DNA of 64,000 nt, taken from Flavipsychrobacter stenotrophus (GTDB lineage Bacteria; Bacteroidota; Bacteroidia; Chitinophagales; Chitinophagaceae). The notes beneath the pieces are model-generated. The model made no database searches and was not told where the DNA came from. It worked only from the letters and a program-made list of their open reading frames with translations. The position numbers and the translations under genes are program-made. Below, in pieces: positions 8,834 through 16,843 of this stretch; the first letter of the stretch is position 1; each line of letters begins with the position of its first letter. The stretch covers positions 434,001 to 498,000 of the forward strand of contig NZ_PPSL01000002.1 in assembly GCF_002954265.1 (NCBI RefSeq), in the 5' to 3' direction.

Positions 8834-9391
8834 ATGCACCCTTTACATACCACCATACCTTCTACGATCATTCATTCCGAAAGGCTTCTGTTGAAGGCGC
8901 TGACGCCGGGTGTGATGAATCTTGTCTATACAACGTTGCCTGACGAGCATATAAAAATATTTCTTGGACTTACAGAGGCTGAGCTGCTCACAGAGCAGGG
9001 CAAATTTCAGAAAGGGCTAACTATGCATAATCGTTCGTTCCGTAATTTCCTGCTGATTGATAAGGCGGATGGCAATGTGATAGGCAAGTGTGGTTTTCAT
9101 ACCTGGTACCCCGACCATAGCCGTGCAGAGATAGGCTATAACATGAACAACGATGAGGTAAAGGGCAAGGGGTATATGAAAGAGGCTTTCAGGCCTATAC
9201 TTAATTATGGTTTTGAAACAATGAAGCTGAACCGCATTGAGGCATTTATTGGCCGCAGGAATGAAGCATCTCAACGATTGGTGAAGGGTTGCGGGTTTGT
9301 GGAAGAAGGAGTGATGCGGGAGCACTATTGTAAGAATGGGATTATTGAGGATTCTGTTTGTTTTTCATTGTTGAGGAGGGAGTTTATATGA
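8834..9391 (+). CDS. GNAT-family acetyltransferase (RimJ/RimL type)
   Basis: A 185-residue acetyltransferase from the ATG at 8834; a TTG six bases earlier lies inside a probable promoter element. The N-terminus ERLLLKALTP is the first strand typical of RimJ/RimL-type enzymes. IGKCGFHTW (about 75-83) and the acetyl-CoA-binding segment around MNNDEVKGKGYMKEA (about 104-118, with the RGKGYM-like loop) follow. The C-terminal ASQRLVKGCGFVEEGV is the usual NxxS-like end. It transfers acetyl groups to an N-terminus or a small molecule; the target is unknown. The stop overlaps the start of the next gene (ATGA). Confidence 0.9.
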   Translation: MHPLHTTIPSTIIHSERLLLKALTPGVMNLVYTTLPDEHIKIFLGLTEAELLTEQGKFQKGLTMHNRSFRNFLLIDKADGNVIGKCGFHTWYPDHSRAEIGYNMNNDEVKGKGYMKEAFRPILNYGFETMKLNRIEAFIGRRNEASQRLVKGCGFVEEGVMREHYCKNGIIEDSVCFSLLRREFI

Positions 9392-9825
9392 ATTTGAAGA
9401 AGCTAATTGTATATACTGTATCCGTGTTTTCTTTTAACGTATGCACCGGACAGACTGTTAGCGATAAATGTGATCTGCTTAAAGCTATTCTCCACCACCC
9501 GGAAGTGAGACAGCGCTGCTGGTCAATGAAACACACAGAATTGCCGTTAATTGTTAATGATAGGGACTTTCTCTTTTACGGATGCACTGACAGCATAGAC
9601 GGACGACAATTAAAGATAACACATGACACCTCGCACTATACTGTTTATGATACACGCTTAAAAGAAGATAAAAGTCGCAAAACAATTTTTGTGCTGCGGG
9701 AGCCAGGAGATAAAAAACTGGAGTTTAAAGTATGGGATCCTATGACGAATGCTTACATAAGAATGGCTTTCAGAAAAGTGAAAGGAAAGTATGTGGCATT
9801 AAAACATGAGGTGAGCCATTTTTGA
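9388..9825 (+). CDS. Small secreted protein of unknown function
   Basis: A 145-residue protein starting at the ATG at 9388, which overlaps the acetyltransferase stop (ATGA) and is preceded by a purine-rich GAGGAGGGAG. An N-terminal hydrophobic segment (about 4-18) ending near CTGQ suggests Sec export. The mature part is about 120 residues with several Cys. I do not recognise the family. The overlap implies translational coupling to the acetyltransferase. Confidence 0.7.
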   Translation: MNLKKLIVYTVSVFSFNVCTGQTVSDKCDLLKAILHHPEVRQRCWSMKHTELPLIVNDRDFLFYGCTDSIDGRQLKITHDTSHYTVYDTRLKEDKSRKTIFVLREPGDKKLEFKVWDPMTNAYIRMAFRKVKGKYVALKHEVSHF

Positions 9826-9965
9826 AATTAAAAGAGGTTACTGTTGCTCCCCTTTCGTGATCGGATTAACAACTATTGGTATAACGTATTACTTATGTAA
9901 ACATTAGAGCGCGGAAAAAAGTTCCTATGCTTTCCAAAAAAAGTGGTCTTTTCAAAAAGTTAGCG

Positions 9966-9973
9966 TATATTTG
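9966..9973 (+). promoter_or_regulatory. Probable -7 box for tRNA-Trp-secE-nusG
   Basis: TATATTTG matches the Bacteroidota -7 consensus TAnnTTTG about 75 bases before the tRNA. No clean TTG is seen at -33 (the nearest is GTGG near 9943). The transcript would begin near 9980 and run straight into the hairpin at 9988-10016. Confidence 0.45.
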
Positions 9974-9987
9974 CCATCCGTTGCGAG

Positions 9988-10016
9988 AAAGTCAAAAGGT
10001 TTAAACTTTTGACTTT
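9988..10016 (+). repeat. Perfect hairpin (AAAAGT type) in the tRNA-Trp/secE leader
   Basis: AAAGTCAAAAG (9988-9998) and CTTTTGACTTT (10006-10016) are a perfect 11-bp inverted repeat around a 7-base loop, followed by more T residues. It is both a member of the AAAAGT repeat family and a weak terminator-like structure between the promoter and the tRNA. Confidence 0.55.
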
Positions 10017-10046
10017 TTGATTTAACTGACGTTTTGAGTACCAAAA

Positions 10047-10117
10047 ACGGGCATAGTTCAACGGTAGAATAGAGGTCTCCAAAACCTTTGATCGTGGTTC
10101 GAATCCGCGTGCCCGTG
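10047..10117 (+). tRNA. tRNA-Trp (anticodon CCA)
   Basis: A complete cloverleaf can be drawn. The acceptor arm is ACGGGCA with TGCCCGT, the D-arm GTTC/GAAT, the anticodon arm GAGGT-CTCCAAA-ACCTT with anticodon CCA, and the T-arm CGTGG-TTCGAAT-CCGCG. The discriminator is G and CCA is not encoded. It precedes secE and nusG, the arrangement usual in Bacteroidota, and is probably processed from the same transcript. Confidence 0.97.
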
Positions 10118-10229
10118 CTGAGTATTACCTGTTAACTTACTTATGGAGGTTAACAGGTAATTATTTGTTTTGAAAAGCATTTTGACCGGCCCTTAACCAG
10201 CTGATCTTCAATATTTTAACTTTAATAAA

Positions 10230-10427
10230 ATGAGCAAATTAGGTAATTACATACAGGAAGCATACGACGAGTTGCTGCACAAAGTTAGCTGGCCTTCATG
10301 GGATGAGCTACAGCAGACCACTATGATCGTATTGGTAGCGTTGCTTATGGTAACCGGTATTGTATGGGGTATGGACTTTGGTATAAAGGCTGTCCTTACA
10401 TTTATTTATAACTTATTAGCCAAGTAA
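10230..10427 (+). CDS. secE: Preprotein translocase subunit SecE
   Basis: A 65-residue single-span SecE, the short form common in Bacteroidota. The amphipathic part has the conserved EAYDELLHKVSWPSWDELQQTT, with the family's K-V-x-W-P core at residues 19-23. One membrane helix (about 30-60) follows. It clamps SecY in the inner-membrane translocon. It is followed 9 bases later by nusG. Confidence 0.95.
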   Translation: MSKLGNYIQEAYDELLHKVSWPSWDELQQTTMIVLVALLMVTGIVWGMDFGIKAVLTFIYNLLAK

Positions 10428-10436
10428 AGAGTAACA

Positions 10437-11051
10437 ATGATGGACGAAGTTATAGAAAACCAGAACTCACTGCCCGTTCCCGAAGAAACAGCTCCGGTAG
10501 CGCCACCACAGGATACCAAATGGTATGTAATACGTGTGGTAAGTGGCAAGGAAAGGAAAATAAAGGAATTGATAGACAGGGAAGTGAAGATCTACAACTG
10601 GTCTAAATCAGTAGTACAGGTTCTTTGCCCTGTTGAAAAGGTTTTCAAGGTAGTTGCCGGTAAGAAGGTATTGCGTGAAAAAACATTGTACCCTGGTTAC
10701 ATATTGCTTGAAGCGGTTGATGGTAAGCTTACAGACGATATAGCACACGCTATAAAGAATGTATCGAACGTTATTCACTTTCTGGGTAAGGAAAACCCTA
10801 CAGCACTGCGTAAATCTGAAGTGAACAAGATGTTTGGTAAGATGGACGAAGTTAGCGAGCAGGGCATATCTTACGCAGATCCGTACATTATGGGCGAGAC
10901 CGTGAAGATAGTAGATGGTCCTTTCAACGATTTCAACGGTACTGTAGAAGAGGTGAACGACGAGAAGAAGAAGCTGAAGGTAGTTGTAAAGATCTTTGGC
11001 CGTGCTACACCGGTAGAGCTGAACTACAGCCAGGTAGAAAAAATAGCCTAA
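10437..11051 (+). CDS. nusG: Transcription termination/antitermination protein NusG
   Basis: A 204-residue NusG with an N-terminal NGN domain ([17 protein letters not shown] near 29-45; LYPGYILLE near 85-93) and a C-terminal KOW domain ([21 protein letters not shown] near 151-171). It binds RNA polymerase and links it to Rho or ribosomes. The first 25 residues are an acidic/Pro-rich extension. In many bacteria rplK follows; here a terminator and then citrate synthase follow instead. Confidence 0.97.
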   Translation: MMDEVIENQNSLPVPEETAPVAPPQDTKWYVIRVVSGKERKIKELIDREVKIYNWSKSVVQVLCPVEKVFKVVAGKKVLREKTLYPGYILLEAVDGKLTDDIAHAIKNVSNVIHFLGKENPTALRKSEVNKMFGKMDEVSEQGISYADPYIMGETVKIVDGPFNDFNGTVEEVNDEKKKLKVVVKIFGRATPVELNYSQVEKIA

Positions 11052-11076
11052 AATTAATTTATCATATAAGATTAGA

Positions 11077-11106
11077 AACCTCATCCTTACAGATGAGGTT
11101 TTTTAA
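11077..11106 (+). terminator. Rho-independent terminator after nusG
   Basis: AACCTCATC (11077-11085) pairs with GATGAGGTT (11092-11100) and is followed by a T-run. It separates the secE-nusG transcript from the citrate synthase gene. Confidence 0.9.
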
Positions 11107-11177
11107 TTACATGGGTTTTAAAATACCATTATAGAAAAAAACTGTGTTTATGTACACAAAATTTGCATTTTCTACAG

Positions 11178-11206
11178 TTGGCGTTATCACAGTTTTATTA
11201 CCTTTG
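11178..11206 (+). promoter_or_regulatory. Bacteroidota-type promoter of citrate synthase
   Basis: TTG (11178-11180), an 18-base spacer and TACCTTTG (11199-11206) match the -33/-7 consensus well. Transcription would begin near 11213, giving a leader of about 40 bases before the ATG at 11254. Confidence 0.7.
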
Positions 11207-11253
11207 TATCCTATTTTTCACATTCTGGTCACCGCACATAATTTAATAGTAAC

Positions 11254-12573
11254 ATGGGCTACGTAAAAGACCTCTTCAAAGAAAAGGCCGACGCACAAAA
11301 CAAAGAGATCAAAAGTATTTTAGAGCAACATGGCAACATGAAGATCGAGGATGTAACGCTTGCCCAGGTGTACCAGGGTATGCGCGGCATTACAGGCCTT
11401 GTTACCGAAACTTCTCTGCTGGACTCTAATGAGGGTATCCGCTTCCGCGGTTATTCCATTCCTGAGTTGAGGGAGAAATTGCCAAAGGCAGAAGGTGGTA
11501 ACGAGCCATTGCCTGAAGGTCTGTTTTATCTTATGTTGACAGGTGAAGTGCCGTCTGGTGAAAATGTAGAGCACATATCTTCTACATGGGCGCGTCGTTC
11601 ACATGTACCTAACCATGTATTTGATGTTATTGAAGCATTTCCGGTTTCTACCCACCCTATGACTCAGTTCACAGCGGCGGTACTGGCGTTGCAGACAGAA
11701 TCTAAATTTGCTAAAGCATATAACGAAGGCATCAGCAAGAAGGAATACTGGTCTTATGTGTATGAAGATACCATGTCTCTTATTGCCCGCCTGCCACGTA
11801 TAGCTGCTTATATCTACCGTCGTAAATATAAGGGTGGTGAACATATTCACCCGGATGGTATGCTGGACTGGAGCGCCAACTTTGCGCACATGCTGGGTTA
11901 TGATGATGAGAGCTTCAAGGAATTGATGCGCTTATACATGGTGATCCATGCAGACCACGAAGGCGGTAACGTATCTGCTCATGCTACTCACCTGGTAGGT
12001 TCAGCACTGAGCGATCCTTATTTGTCTTTTGCAGCTGGTATGACCGGTCTTGCAGGTCCATTACATGGTTTGGCTAACCAGGAAGTAATTCGCTGGATAG
12101 AAGATATGTGTAAAGAACTGAACTCTGACGCCCCTACAAAGGCTCAAATAGCAGACTATATACAGAAGACATTGGTAGCAGGTAAGGTAGTACCGGGTTA
12201 TGGCCACGCAGTATTGCGTAAGACCGACCCACGCTTTACCGCTCAGATGGAATTTGCTAAAACGCACTGCCCTAACGACCCTACTGTGCAGACAGTATGG
12301 AATGTATATGAAGTAGCACCGCCAATATTGGAGAGCACCGGAAAGATCAAGAATCCATGGCCTAACGTAGATGCACACTCAGGTGCATTGCTGAAGCACT
12401 ATGGCCTGATAGAAGAAGAGTTCTACACAGTACTGTTTGGTGTGAGCCGTGCATTGGGCGTATTATCTAGCCTGTGCTGGGATCGCGCTTTGGGCTTCCC
12501 ATTGGAGCGTCCAAAATCAATCACTACGGAATGGGTGAAGAAGTTTATAGCTAAAGGCGAAGCAGTAGCTTAA
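11254..12573 (+). CDS. gltA: Citrate synthase, mitochondrial-like type
   Basis: Condenses oxaloacetate and acetyl-CoA to citrate, the entry step of the TCA cycle. The 439-residue protein has the catalytic segments [10 protein letters not shown] (about 230-239), [10 protein letters not shown] (about 268-277) and [16 protein letters not shown] with the catalytic His and Asp. Sequence around [13 protein letters not shown] and NFAHMLGY resembles the eukaryotic (mitochondrial, Si-type) enzymes rather than the hexameric NADH-regulated form of E. coli. It has its own promoter and terminator, so it is monocistronic. Confidence 0.95.
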   Translation: MGYVKDLFKEKADAQNKEIKSILEQHGNMKIEDVTLAQVYQGMRGITGLVTETSLLDSNEGIRFRGYSIPELREKLPKAEGGNEPLPEGLFYLMLTGEVPSGENVEHISSTWARRSHVPNHVFDVIEAFPVSTHPMTQFTAAVLALQTESKFAKAYNEGISKKEYWSYVYEDTMSLIARLPRIAAYIYRRKYKGGEHIHPDGMLDWSANFAHMLGYDDESFKELMRLYMVIHADHEGGNVSAHATHLVGSALSDPYLSFAAGMTGLAGPLHGLANQEVIRWIEDMCKELNSDAPTKAQIADYIQKTLVAGKVVPGYGHAVLRKTDPRFTAQMEFAKTHCPNDPTVQTVWNVYEVAPPILESTGKIKNPWPNVDAHSGALLKHYGLIEEEFYTVLFGVSRALGVLSSLCWDRALGFPLERPKSITTEWVKKFIAKGEAVA

Positions 12574-12604
12574 AAATAAAAAGTAAAAACTTAAAAGTAA
12601 AAAG
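12572..12604. repeat. AAAAGT-type intergenic repeat
   Basis: TAAAAATAAAAAGTAAAAAC followed by TTAAAAGTAAAAAG, directly after the citrate synthase stop and leading into the terminator. It matches the element at 20340-20374 closely. Confidence 0.55.
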
Positions 12605-12634
12605 CACGCGGTTAACACTGTGTGCTTTTTTGTT
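12599..12634 (+). terminator. Terminator after citrate synthase
   Basis: AAAAAGCAC pairs with GTGCTTTTTT around an interior loop (GCGGTTAACACTGT), followed by more T residues. Confidence 0.7.
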
Positions 12635-12736
12635 TTTAGGAACAAGCGGACAGGCAAGGCAAAAAAATAGCATCAGTTATATCTGATGCATCGAATTGGC
12701 AATTATTACTTCTAAGTCCTAAGTTTTTACTTTTAA

Positions 12737-14110
12737 TCAGCTTCCTCCACAACCTCCGCAACCTCCACCGCATCCGCCTCCATCACCGCCGCTGCAACCA
12801 CCTCCCGAACTTCCACTGTCTCCTCCGTAGAATTGGTTGTTATAGTCGGTTCTCATGTGGCTGTAGAGTGGCAGAATAAGTAGTGGTGCTATTCCGTAGA
12901 GGATGACCTGGTTGGTTATGTCTGTTTCCAGTGCTTCGGGCAGCTCTGATTCTGACCGCAGTGTGTTGTTGCATACCGGATGGAACTTATTTGCATGACG
13001 TAGGGTTAGGGCTATAAACCCAAAGGCGATCAGCAGTCCAAAGAGAAAGCCTGTAGGTTTGTCATTACTCTCTCCTTGTATGAAGCGCAGTATACCTATT
13101 GCGGCTGTTATTGCTATTAGCCAGTTGGCCTTGCTTACCTGGTTGTCGTACTCATCCTTGAGTGTTAGCAGTCTTATTTCTACCCCACCAGCCACATACA
13201 GGGCCACTTCTTTAAGCCGGGCTGAGGCTATGGTAAGGTGGTCTATGTTCTTCAGAGATTCGGCGAGTGGATGATCGTACCCTTCCATCTTGTCGTAGTT
13301 GATATTGTAGGTTTCTGTGCCTATCAGCGTTATGATTTCCTTGTCTATCAACTCTACCACCATCAGTAGGGCTATTCGCTCTGTACCTCCGCTTAGCCAG
13401 GCTTTCTCGTACTTAGTGAGGTCGTGATACTTATTATTCAGGATGTGTTTCAGTAACTTCTTTTTTCCTGCCGCCCAATCTGCCTGTAGCGATATGGTAC
13501 AGATAGCAAGCGTAATGAAGAAAACCAGGAAGTGTGGTCCCGAGAGATGGAAGGGATTGGGCTGCCAGAAGATAAGAGTTATCAGCACAAAGGGGATAAG
13601 TAGTACAGCGAATTTTGCATAGTTTATATGTTCTGCAAAAGGCTTTTGTTCTTCCTCATACTCCGGCACTTCTCTGTGCTTTTGCCCGGGCCATATATGC
13701 TCTGGCGGGTAGTGGCCGAAGGCGTCGTTATAAAGCTCGATGGTTTTGTCGTACCAGTCGCTGTGCTTTGCATTTTCATCCGCTCCTCCCTGCGATGGGT
13801 AATGGTGAATGTCTTTGTGCAGGGTGTTTTTGCAGAACCTTATCCAGTAGTCTGTGGTATAGGTAAGGTGCTGGTGCCATACTTCATCTACTATTTTACT
13901 GGGTGATGCACCTGTGGGAGATATGCAGCAGAGGTAGATGAACTTCTTGTACTCTTCTATGGCCTGCCGCGTGAAGCTCTTTGTCCAGCCTTGCTCTGCG
14001 GCAAGTTTGGCGGAGAAGGGATGCGCTGCATCGGGGTTATCAATAGGATAGGCGTCTATCCTGCTCCAGAGCGGATCTGCGAGGTAGTTGTGTGTGTTTG
14101 TGTTGTTCAT
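12737..14110 (-). CDS. Membrane protein with DUF1399-like N-terminus and Gly/Cys-rich tail
   Basis: A 457-residue protein of unknown function with three parts. Residues 1-140 are soluble and contain DEVWHQHLTYT (75-85), the hallmark of the DUF1399/glycine-rich-domain-protein family. Residues about 170-420 have several membrane helices and resemble the TIGR04222-type membrane proteins. The last 26 residues (432-457) are almost only Gly, Cys and Ser, e.g. GGGCGGGCGGCGGS, and could bind metal or be surface-exposed. A second membrane protein lies 53 bases upstream on the same strand. I cannot assign a substrate or process. Confidence 0.82.
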   Translation of the reverse strand: MNNTNTHNYLADPLWSRIDAYPIDNPDAAHPFSAKLAAEQGWTKSFTRQAIEEYKKFIYLCCISPTGASPSKIVDEVWHQHLTYTTDYWIRFCKNTLHKDIHHYPSQGGADENAKHSDWYDKTIELYNDAFGHYPPEHIWPGQKHREVPEYEEEQKPFAEHINYAKFAVLLIPFVLITLIFWQPNPFHLSGPHFLVFFITLAICTISLQADWAAGKKKLLKHILNNKYHDLTKYEKAWLSGGTERIALLMVVELIDKEIITLIGTETYNINYDKMEGYDHPLAESLKNIDHLTIASARLKEVALYVAGGVEIRLLTLKDEYDNQVSKANWLIAITAAIGILRFIQGESNDKPTGFLFGLLIAFGFIALTLRHANKFHPVCNNTLRSESELPEALETDITNQVILYGIAPLLILPLYSHMRTDYNNQFYGGDSGSSGGGCSGGDGGGCGGGCGGCGGS

Positions 14111-14163
14111 AATTGTTTGTTTTAATCGTTCGATGTTTCATTTTTTGCTTTTGTCTATTTAAA

Positions 14164-14943
14164 TCATTTATCTGTTAGTTGTTCCTGCACTTCATCGTCG
14201 GCGCTTGGGTCCATAAACCCGCTCTTTACAAGGTTGTCGTGATACCAGATGAAGGTTAGTCCCAGTGTGCCCCACCGCAATAACTGATCGCGACTCTCTG
14301 TCGATAAGTTACTCTCGTGATAGGGAGGTTCTATCTTGTAAAAGGCATTGTAAGTGTTGTTGTAGTTATTGGCCCTGAAGATGGCCAGGAAGAGAAGTGT
14401 AATTATTGCTGTGTTGATGAGTGGAAGTAGTGCATCATGTTGCATGAATAGCTGCTGTATGAATTTTGCAAATCCCGGCACTATGCAGAGCAGCGGTACA
14501 ATGGTGGTATTCGTCCACTTGTTGTATGCTTCTTTTATTCTGCTGAGGTGGTATGGAAGATCATCTGTATCGTGGAGCCGGTTAGATAGTGCTCTGCGTT
14601 TTGCATTTAGTGCCAGGTGTGTGGTAAGGGCACTGCAGATGAAGTAGATAATGTAGAACTTGTAAAACTGATCGTCAGGAAGGTCAAACGGTGATATTTC
14701 TTTGAAGATGTGCTTACTGATGATGAAGGGAAGTAGCAGTATTAACCATCTTATTTTGTTGCCTGACTCAAAGAACGAAGGCGGGGAGTGTTTGTCGCAA
14801 TTTTCAGTTGGAGGGCTTCCGGGTGGCTGATAGTTTCTGCCCGGAGAGGCTGTTGGTCCGTGTGGCCAGGACTGTTGTAGCCTTAAGATGCCCGCCGAGA
14901 ATGTGTAAGGGCCGGTGTCTGTGATCGTTTTGTAATTACTCAT
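14164..14943 (-). CDS. Membrane protein of unknown function with Pro-rich N-terminus
   Basis: A 259-residue protein. The first 60 residues are soluble and rich in Pro, Gly and Ser (PHGPTASPGRNYQPPGSPP). Four or so membrane helices follow (about 67-84, 96-110, 150-165 and 185-200), then a soluble C-terminus with a WGTLGLTFIWYHDN segment and an acidic end. No family is recognised. It lies upstream of, and probably in one transcript with, the DUF1399-like/Gly-Cys-tail protein. Confidence 0.72.
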   Translation of the reverse strand: MSNYKTITDTGPYTFSAGILRLQQSWPHGPTASPGRNYQPPGSPPTENCDKHSPPSFFESGNKIRWLILLLPFIISKHIFKEISPFDLPDDQFYKFYIIYFICSALTTHLALNAKRRALSNRLHDTDDLPYHLSRIKEAYNKWTNTTIVPLLCIVPGFAKFIQQLFMQHDALLPLINTAIITLLFLAIFRANNYNNTYNAFYKIEPPYHESNLSTESRDQLLRWGTLGLTFIWYHDNLVKSGFMDPSADDEVQEQLTDK

Positions 14944-14967
14944 AATTACTTGATGAAATTAGAAAAC

Positions 14968-15037
14968 TAATTTGACAATTCGGCAATTTGACAATTCGAC
15001 AATTACATGAATTAACAATTACTTAATGGCTTAATTA
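14968..15037. repeat. GACAATT-type repeat, left arm
   Basis: Repeated AATTTGACAATTCGGCAA / ACAATTCGACAATT units followed by CTTAATGGCTTAATT. The same units occur inverted at 15082-15150, so the two arms could pair over a 45-base spacer. Related pairs lie at 34735-34868, and a single copy at 62049-62088. Confidence 0.6.
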
Positions 15038-15081
15038 CGGTGATTGGCGTGTTGGATTAAACAGTAAACACACCATTATCA

Positions 15082-15150
15082 CATTGCCGAATTGTCGAAT
15101 TGTCAAATTTCATTAAGCCATTGAGCCATTTCGAAATTCAGCCATTAATG
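15082..15150. repeat. GACAATT-type repeat, right arm
   Basis: ATTGCCGAATTGTCGAATTG, then TCAAATTTCATTAAGCCATTGAGCC and CAGCCATTAATG. It is the inverted partner of the element at 14968-15037. Its second half (TTAAGCCATTGAGCCATT..AATTCAGCCATTA) recurs at 62049-62088. Confidence 0.6.
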
Positions 15151-15177
15151 TTTTACCTTTACAGCCAATTTTATAAT

Positions 15178-16152
15178 ATGAACAAAGGACCGATCTCCCA
15201 ATTTATACAGCACCATTACCGTCACTTCAATGCGGCGGCACTGGTAGATGCTGCTAAAGGTTATGAAACACACCTGCTTGAAGGTGGCAAGATGCTGGTA
15301 TCGCTTGCGGGCGCTATGAGTACTGCCGAGCTGGGTATCTCTTTCGCTGAAATGATCCGCCAGGATAAGGTGGCTATCATCAGTTGCACAGGTGCCAACC
15401 TTGAAGAAGATATTATGAACCTTGTAGCGCATACGCACTACAAGCGCGTACCTAACTACCGCGATCTTACTCCTGAGCAGGAGTTCGAATTGCTGGAAGG
15501 TGGCTTTAACCGTGTAACTGATACTTGTATACCAGAGGAAGAAGCTTTCCGCCGTATACAGAAGCACATCTACAAAATATGGAAAGATGCTGACGATAAG
15601 GGCGAACGCTACCTGCCGCATGAGTACATGTACAAGTTGCTGCTTAGCGGTGCTATGAAAGAGCATTACGAAATAGACACCAAGCATAGCTGGATGATAG
15701 CTGCTGCTGAGAAGAATATTCCTATCATTTGTCCGGGTTGGGAAGATAGTACCATGGGTAACATCTTCGCATCTTATTGCATTAAGGGCGACCTTAAGCC
15801 ATCTACGATGAAGAGTGGTATCGAATACATGATGTGGCTGACAGAATGGTATCGCGCTAATTCAAGTGGCAAGGGCGTGGGTTTCTTCCAGATAGGTGGT
15901 GGTATAGCAGGTGACTTCCCGATATGCGTAGTGCCTATGATGTACCAGGATCTTGAGTGGCATGATGTTCCGTTCTGGAGCTATTTCTGCCAGATAAGCG
16001 ACAGTACTACCTCTTATGGATCATACAGCGGTGCAGTACCTAATGAGAAGATCACATGGGGCAAGCTGGATATCCATACACCTAAGTTTATAGTAGAAAG
16101 TGATGCTACTATTGTAGCTCCACTGATCTTTGCTTATTTGCTGGGATGGTAG
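15178..16152 (+). CDS. Deoxyhypusine synthase-like protein
   Basis: A 324-residue protein of the deoxyhypusine synthase superfamily from the ATG at 15178. In eukaryotes and archaea DHS moves aminobutyl from spermidine to a lysine of eIF5A using NAD. Here the N-terminal part has the family's GGKMLVSLAGAMSTAELG, then CTGANLEEDIMN for NAD binding. The C-terminal part has FQIGGGIAGDFPICVVP and ITWGKLD, whose Lys296 matches the active-site lysine of human DHS (SWGKI). Bacteria lack eIF5A, so a polyamine such as homospermidine is the more likely product. That is inference. It stands alone, with a bidirectional hairpin downstream. Confidence 0.92.
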   Translation: MNKGPISQFIQHHYRHFNAAALVDAAKGYETHLLEGGKMLVSLAGAMSTAELGISFAEMIRQDKVAIISCTGANLEEDIMNLVAHTHYKRVPNYRDLTPEQEFELLEGGFNRVTDTCIPEEEAFRRIQKHIYKIWKDADDKGERYLPHEYMYKLLLSGAMKEHYEIDTKHSWMIAAAEKNIPIICPGWEDSTMGNIFASYCIKGDLKPSTMKSGIEYMMWLTEWYRANSSGKGVGFFQIGGGIAGDFPICVVPMMYQDLEWHDVPFWSYFCQISDSTTSYGSYSGAVPNEKITWGKLDIHTPKFIVESDATIVAPLIFAYLLGW

Positions 16153-16154
16153 TT

Positions 16155-16195
16155 ATCTAAGTTGAAAGTAAAAAGTGAAAACTTGAAAGTGGTTT
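16155..16195. repeat. AAAAGT-type intergenic repeat
   Basis: AAGTTGAAAGTAAAAAGTG followed by AAAACTTGAAAGT after the DHS-like gene, the same family as the element at 12572-12604. Confidence 0.5.
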
Positions 16196-16204
16196 ATATC
16201 ACAA

Positions 16205-16240
16205 GAAAGCGGCGGGTAATACCTGCCGCTTTCACTTTTG
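16205..16240. terminator. Bidirectional terminator
   Basis: GAAAGCGGCGGGT and ACCTGCCGCTTTC form a 13-bp stem with one mismatch and an AAT loop, with TTTTG after it on the plus strand. It lies between convergent genes, the DHS-like gene and the CxxC protein. Confidence 0.75.
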
Positions 16241-16251
16241 TATAATTACTG

Positions 16252-16797
16252 CTACTTTTTCTTTACAGTATCATCAGGATGCCATTCCGGAGCTACATCA
16301 CCCATTATATTCAATCGCCGCTCCACCGCACTCTGCGAGGTATCAACCGGAATCAGATGCTTCGTCACTTTATTAGGCGCAGGCCTTGTTGCAGGCTTCC
16401 CCATTATCACCGGACGATGCTTGCCATCGTCAATGATCTTTGCTTTGCCCTGTGTCTTTTTGTTCTGGGCTATTGCGGTATCAACATCGCCTACCGATAT
16501 CAATCCAAATGCCAATAGGAATATAGCTACCCACTTACTGTATAAAGGTGCTCTGGCAACGCTTACAGCGTATATGACCGATTCACTTTCTTGCGGTCCT
16601 AGTTGTGCTGCAGTGAATCTGCCACACGTACGCCCGGTACCCTGCTCCTGCAGATACTGTAATATAGCATCGGGTTCCCAGGCAGTAAAATCTATAACAG
16701 TTTTACTACATTGTGCACAGTGCCTGCCATTACCATCGGGCATCATCTGCTCCCATGATTCATTGCATGGTTTAAGTATACGGAGTGAGTATTGCAT
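16252..16797 (-). CDS. Membrane protein with N-terminal cysteine motif
   Basis: A 181-residue protein. The N-terminus has CNESWEQMMPDGNGRHCAQC (residues 11-30) followed by SKTVIDF. This Cys pattern (C...C..C) occurs at the start of many uncharacterised Bacteroidota membrane proteins and may bind zinc. One membrane helix (about 88-108) follows, then a basic, Pro-rich tail. Role unknown; possibly an envelope protein with a cytoplasmic metal-binding head. It is transcribed away from the DHS-like gene and follows the three small membrane proteins on the same strand. Confidence 0.7.
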   Translation of the reverse strand: MQYSLRILKPCNESWEQMMPDGNGRHCAQCSKTVIDFTAWEPDAILQYLQEQGTGRTCGRFTAAQLGPQESESVIYAVSVARAPLYSKWVAIFLLAFGLISVGDVDTAIAQNKKTQGKAKIIDDGKHRPVIMGKPATRPAPNKVTKHLIPVDTSQSAVERRLNIMGDVAPEWHPDDTVKKK

Positions 16798-16843
16798 AAC
16801 GTTGCTTTTTTATAAGATGCAATGGCATGGGCTTTCCATAAAA

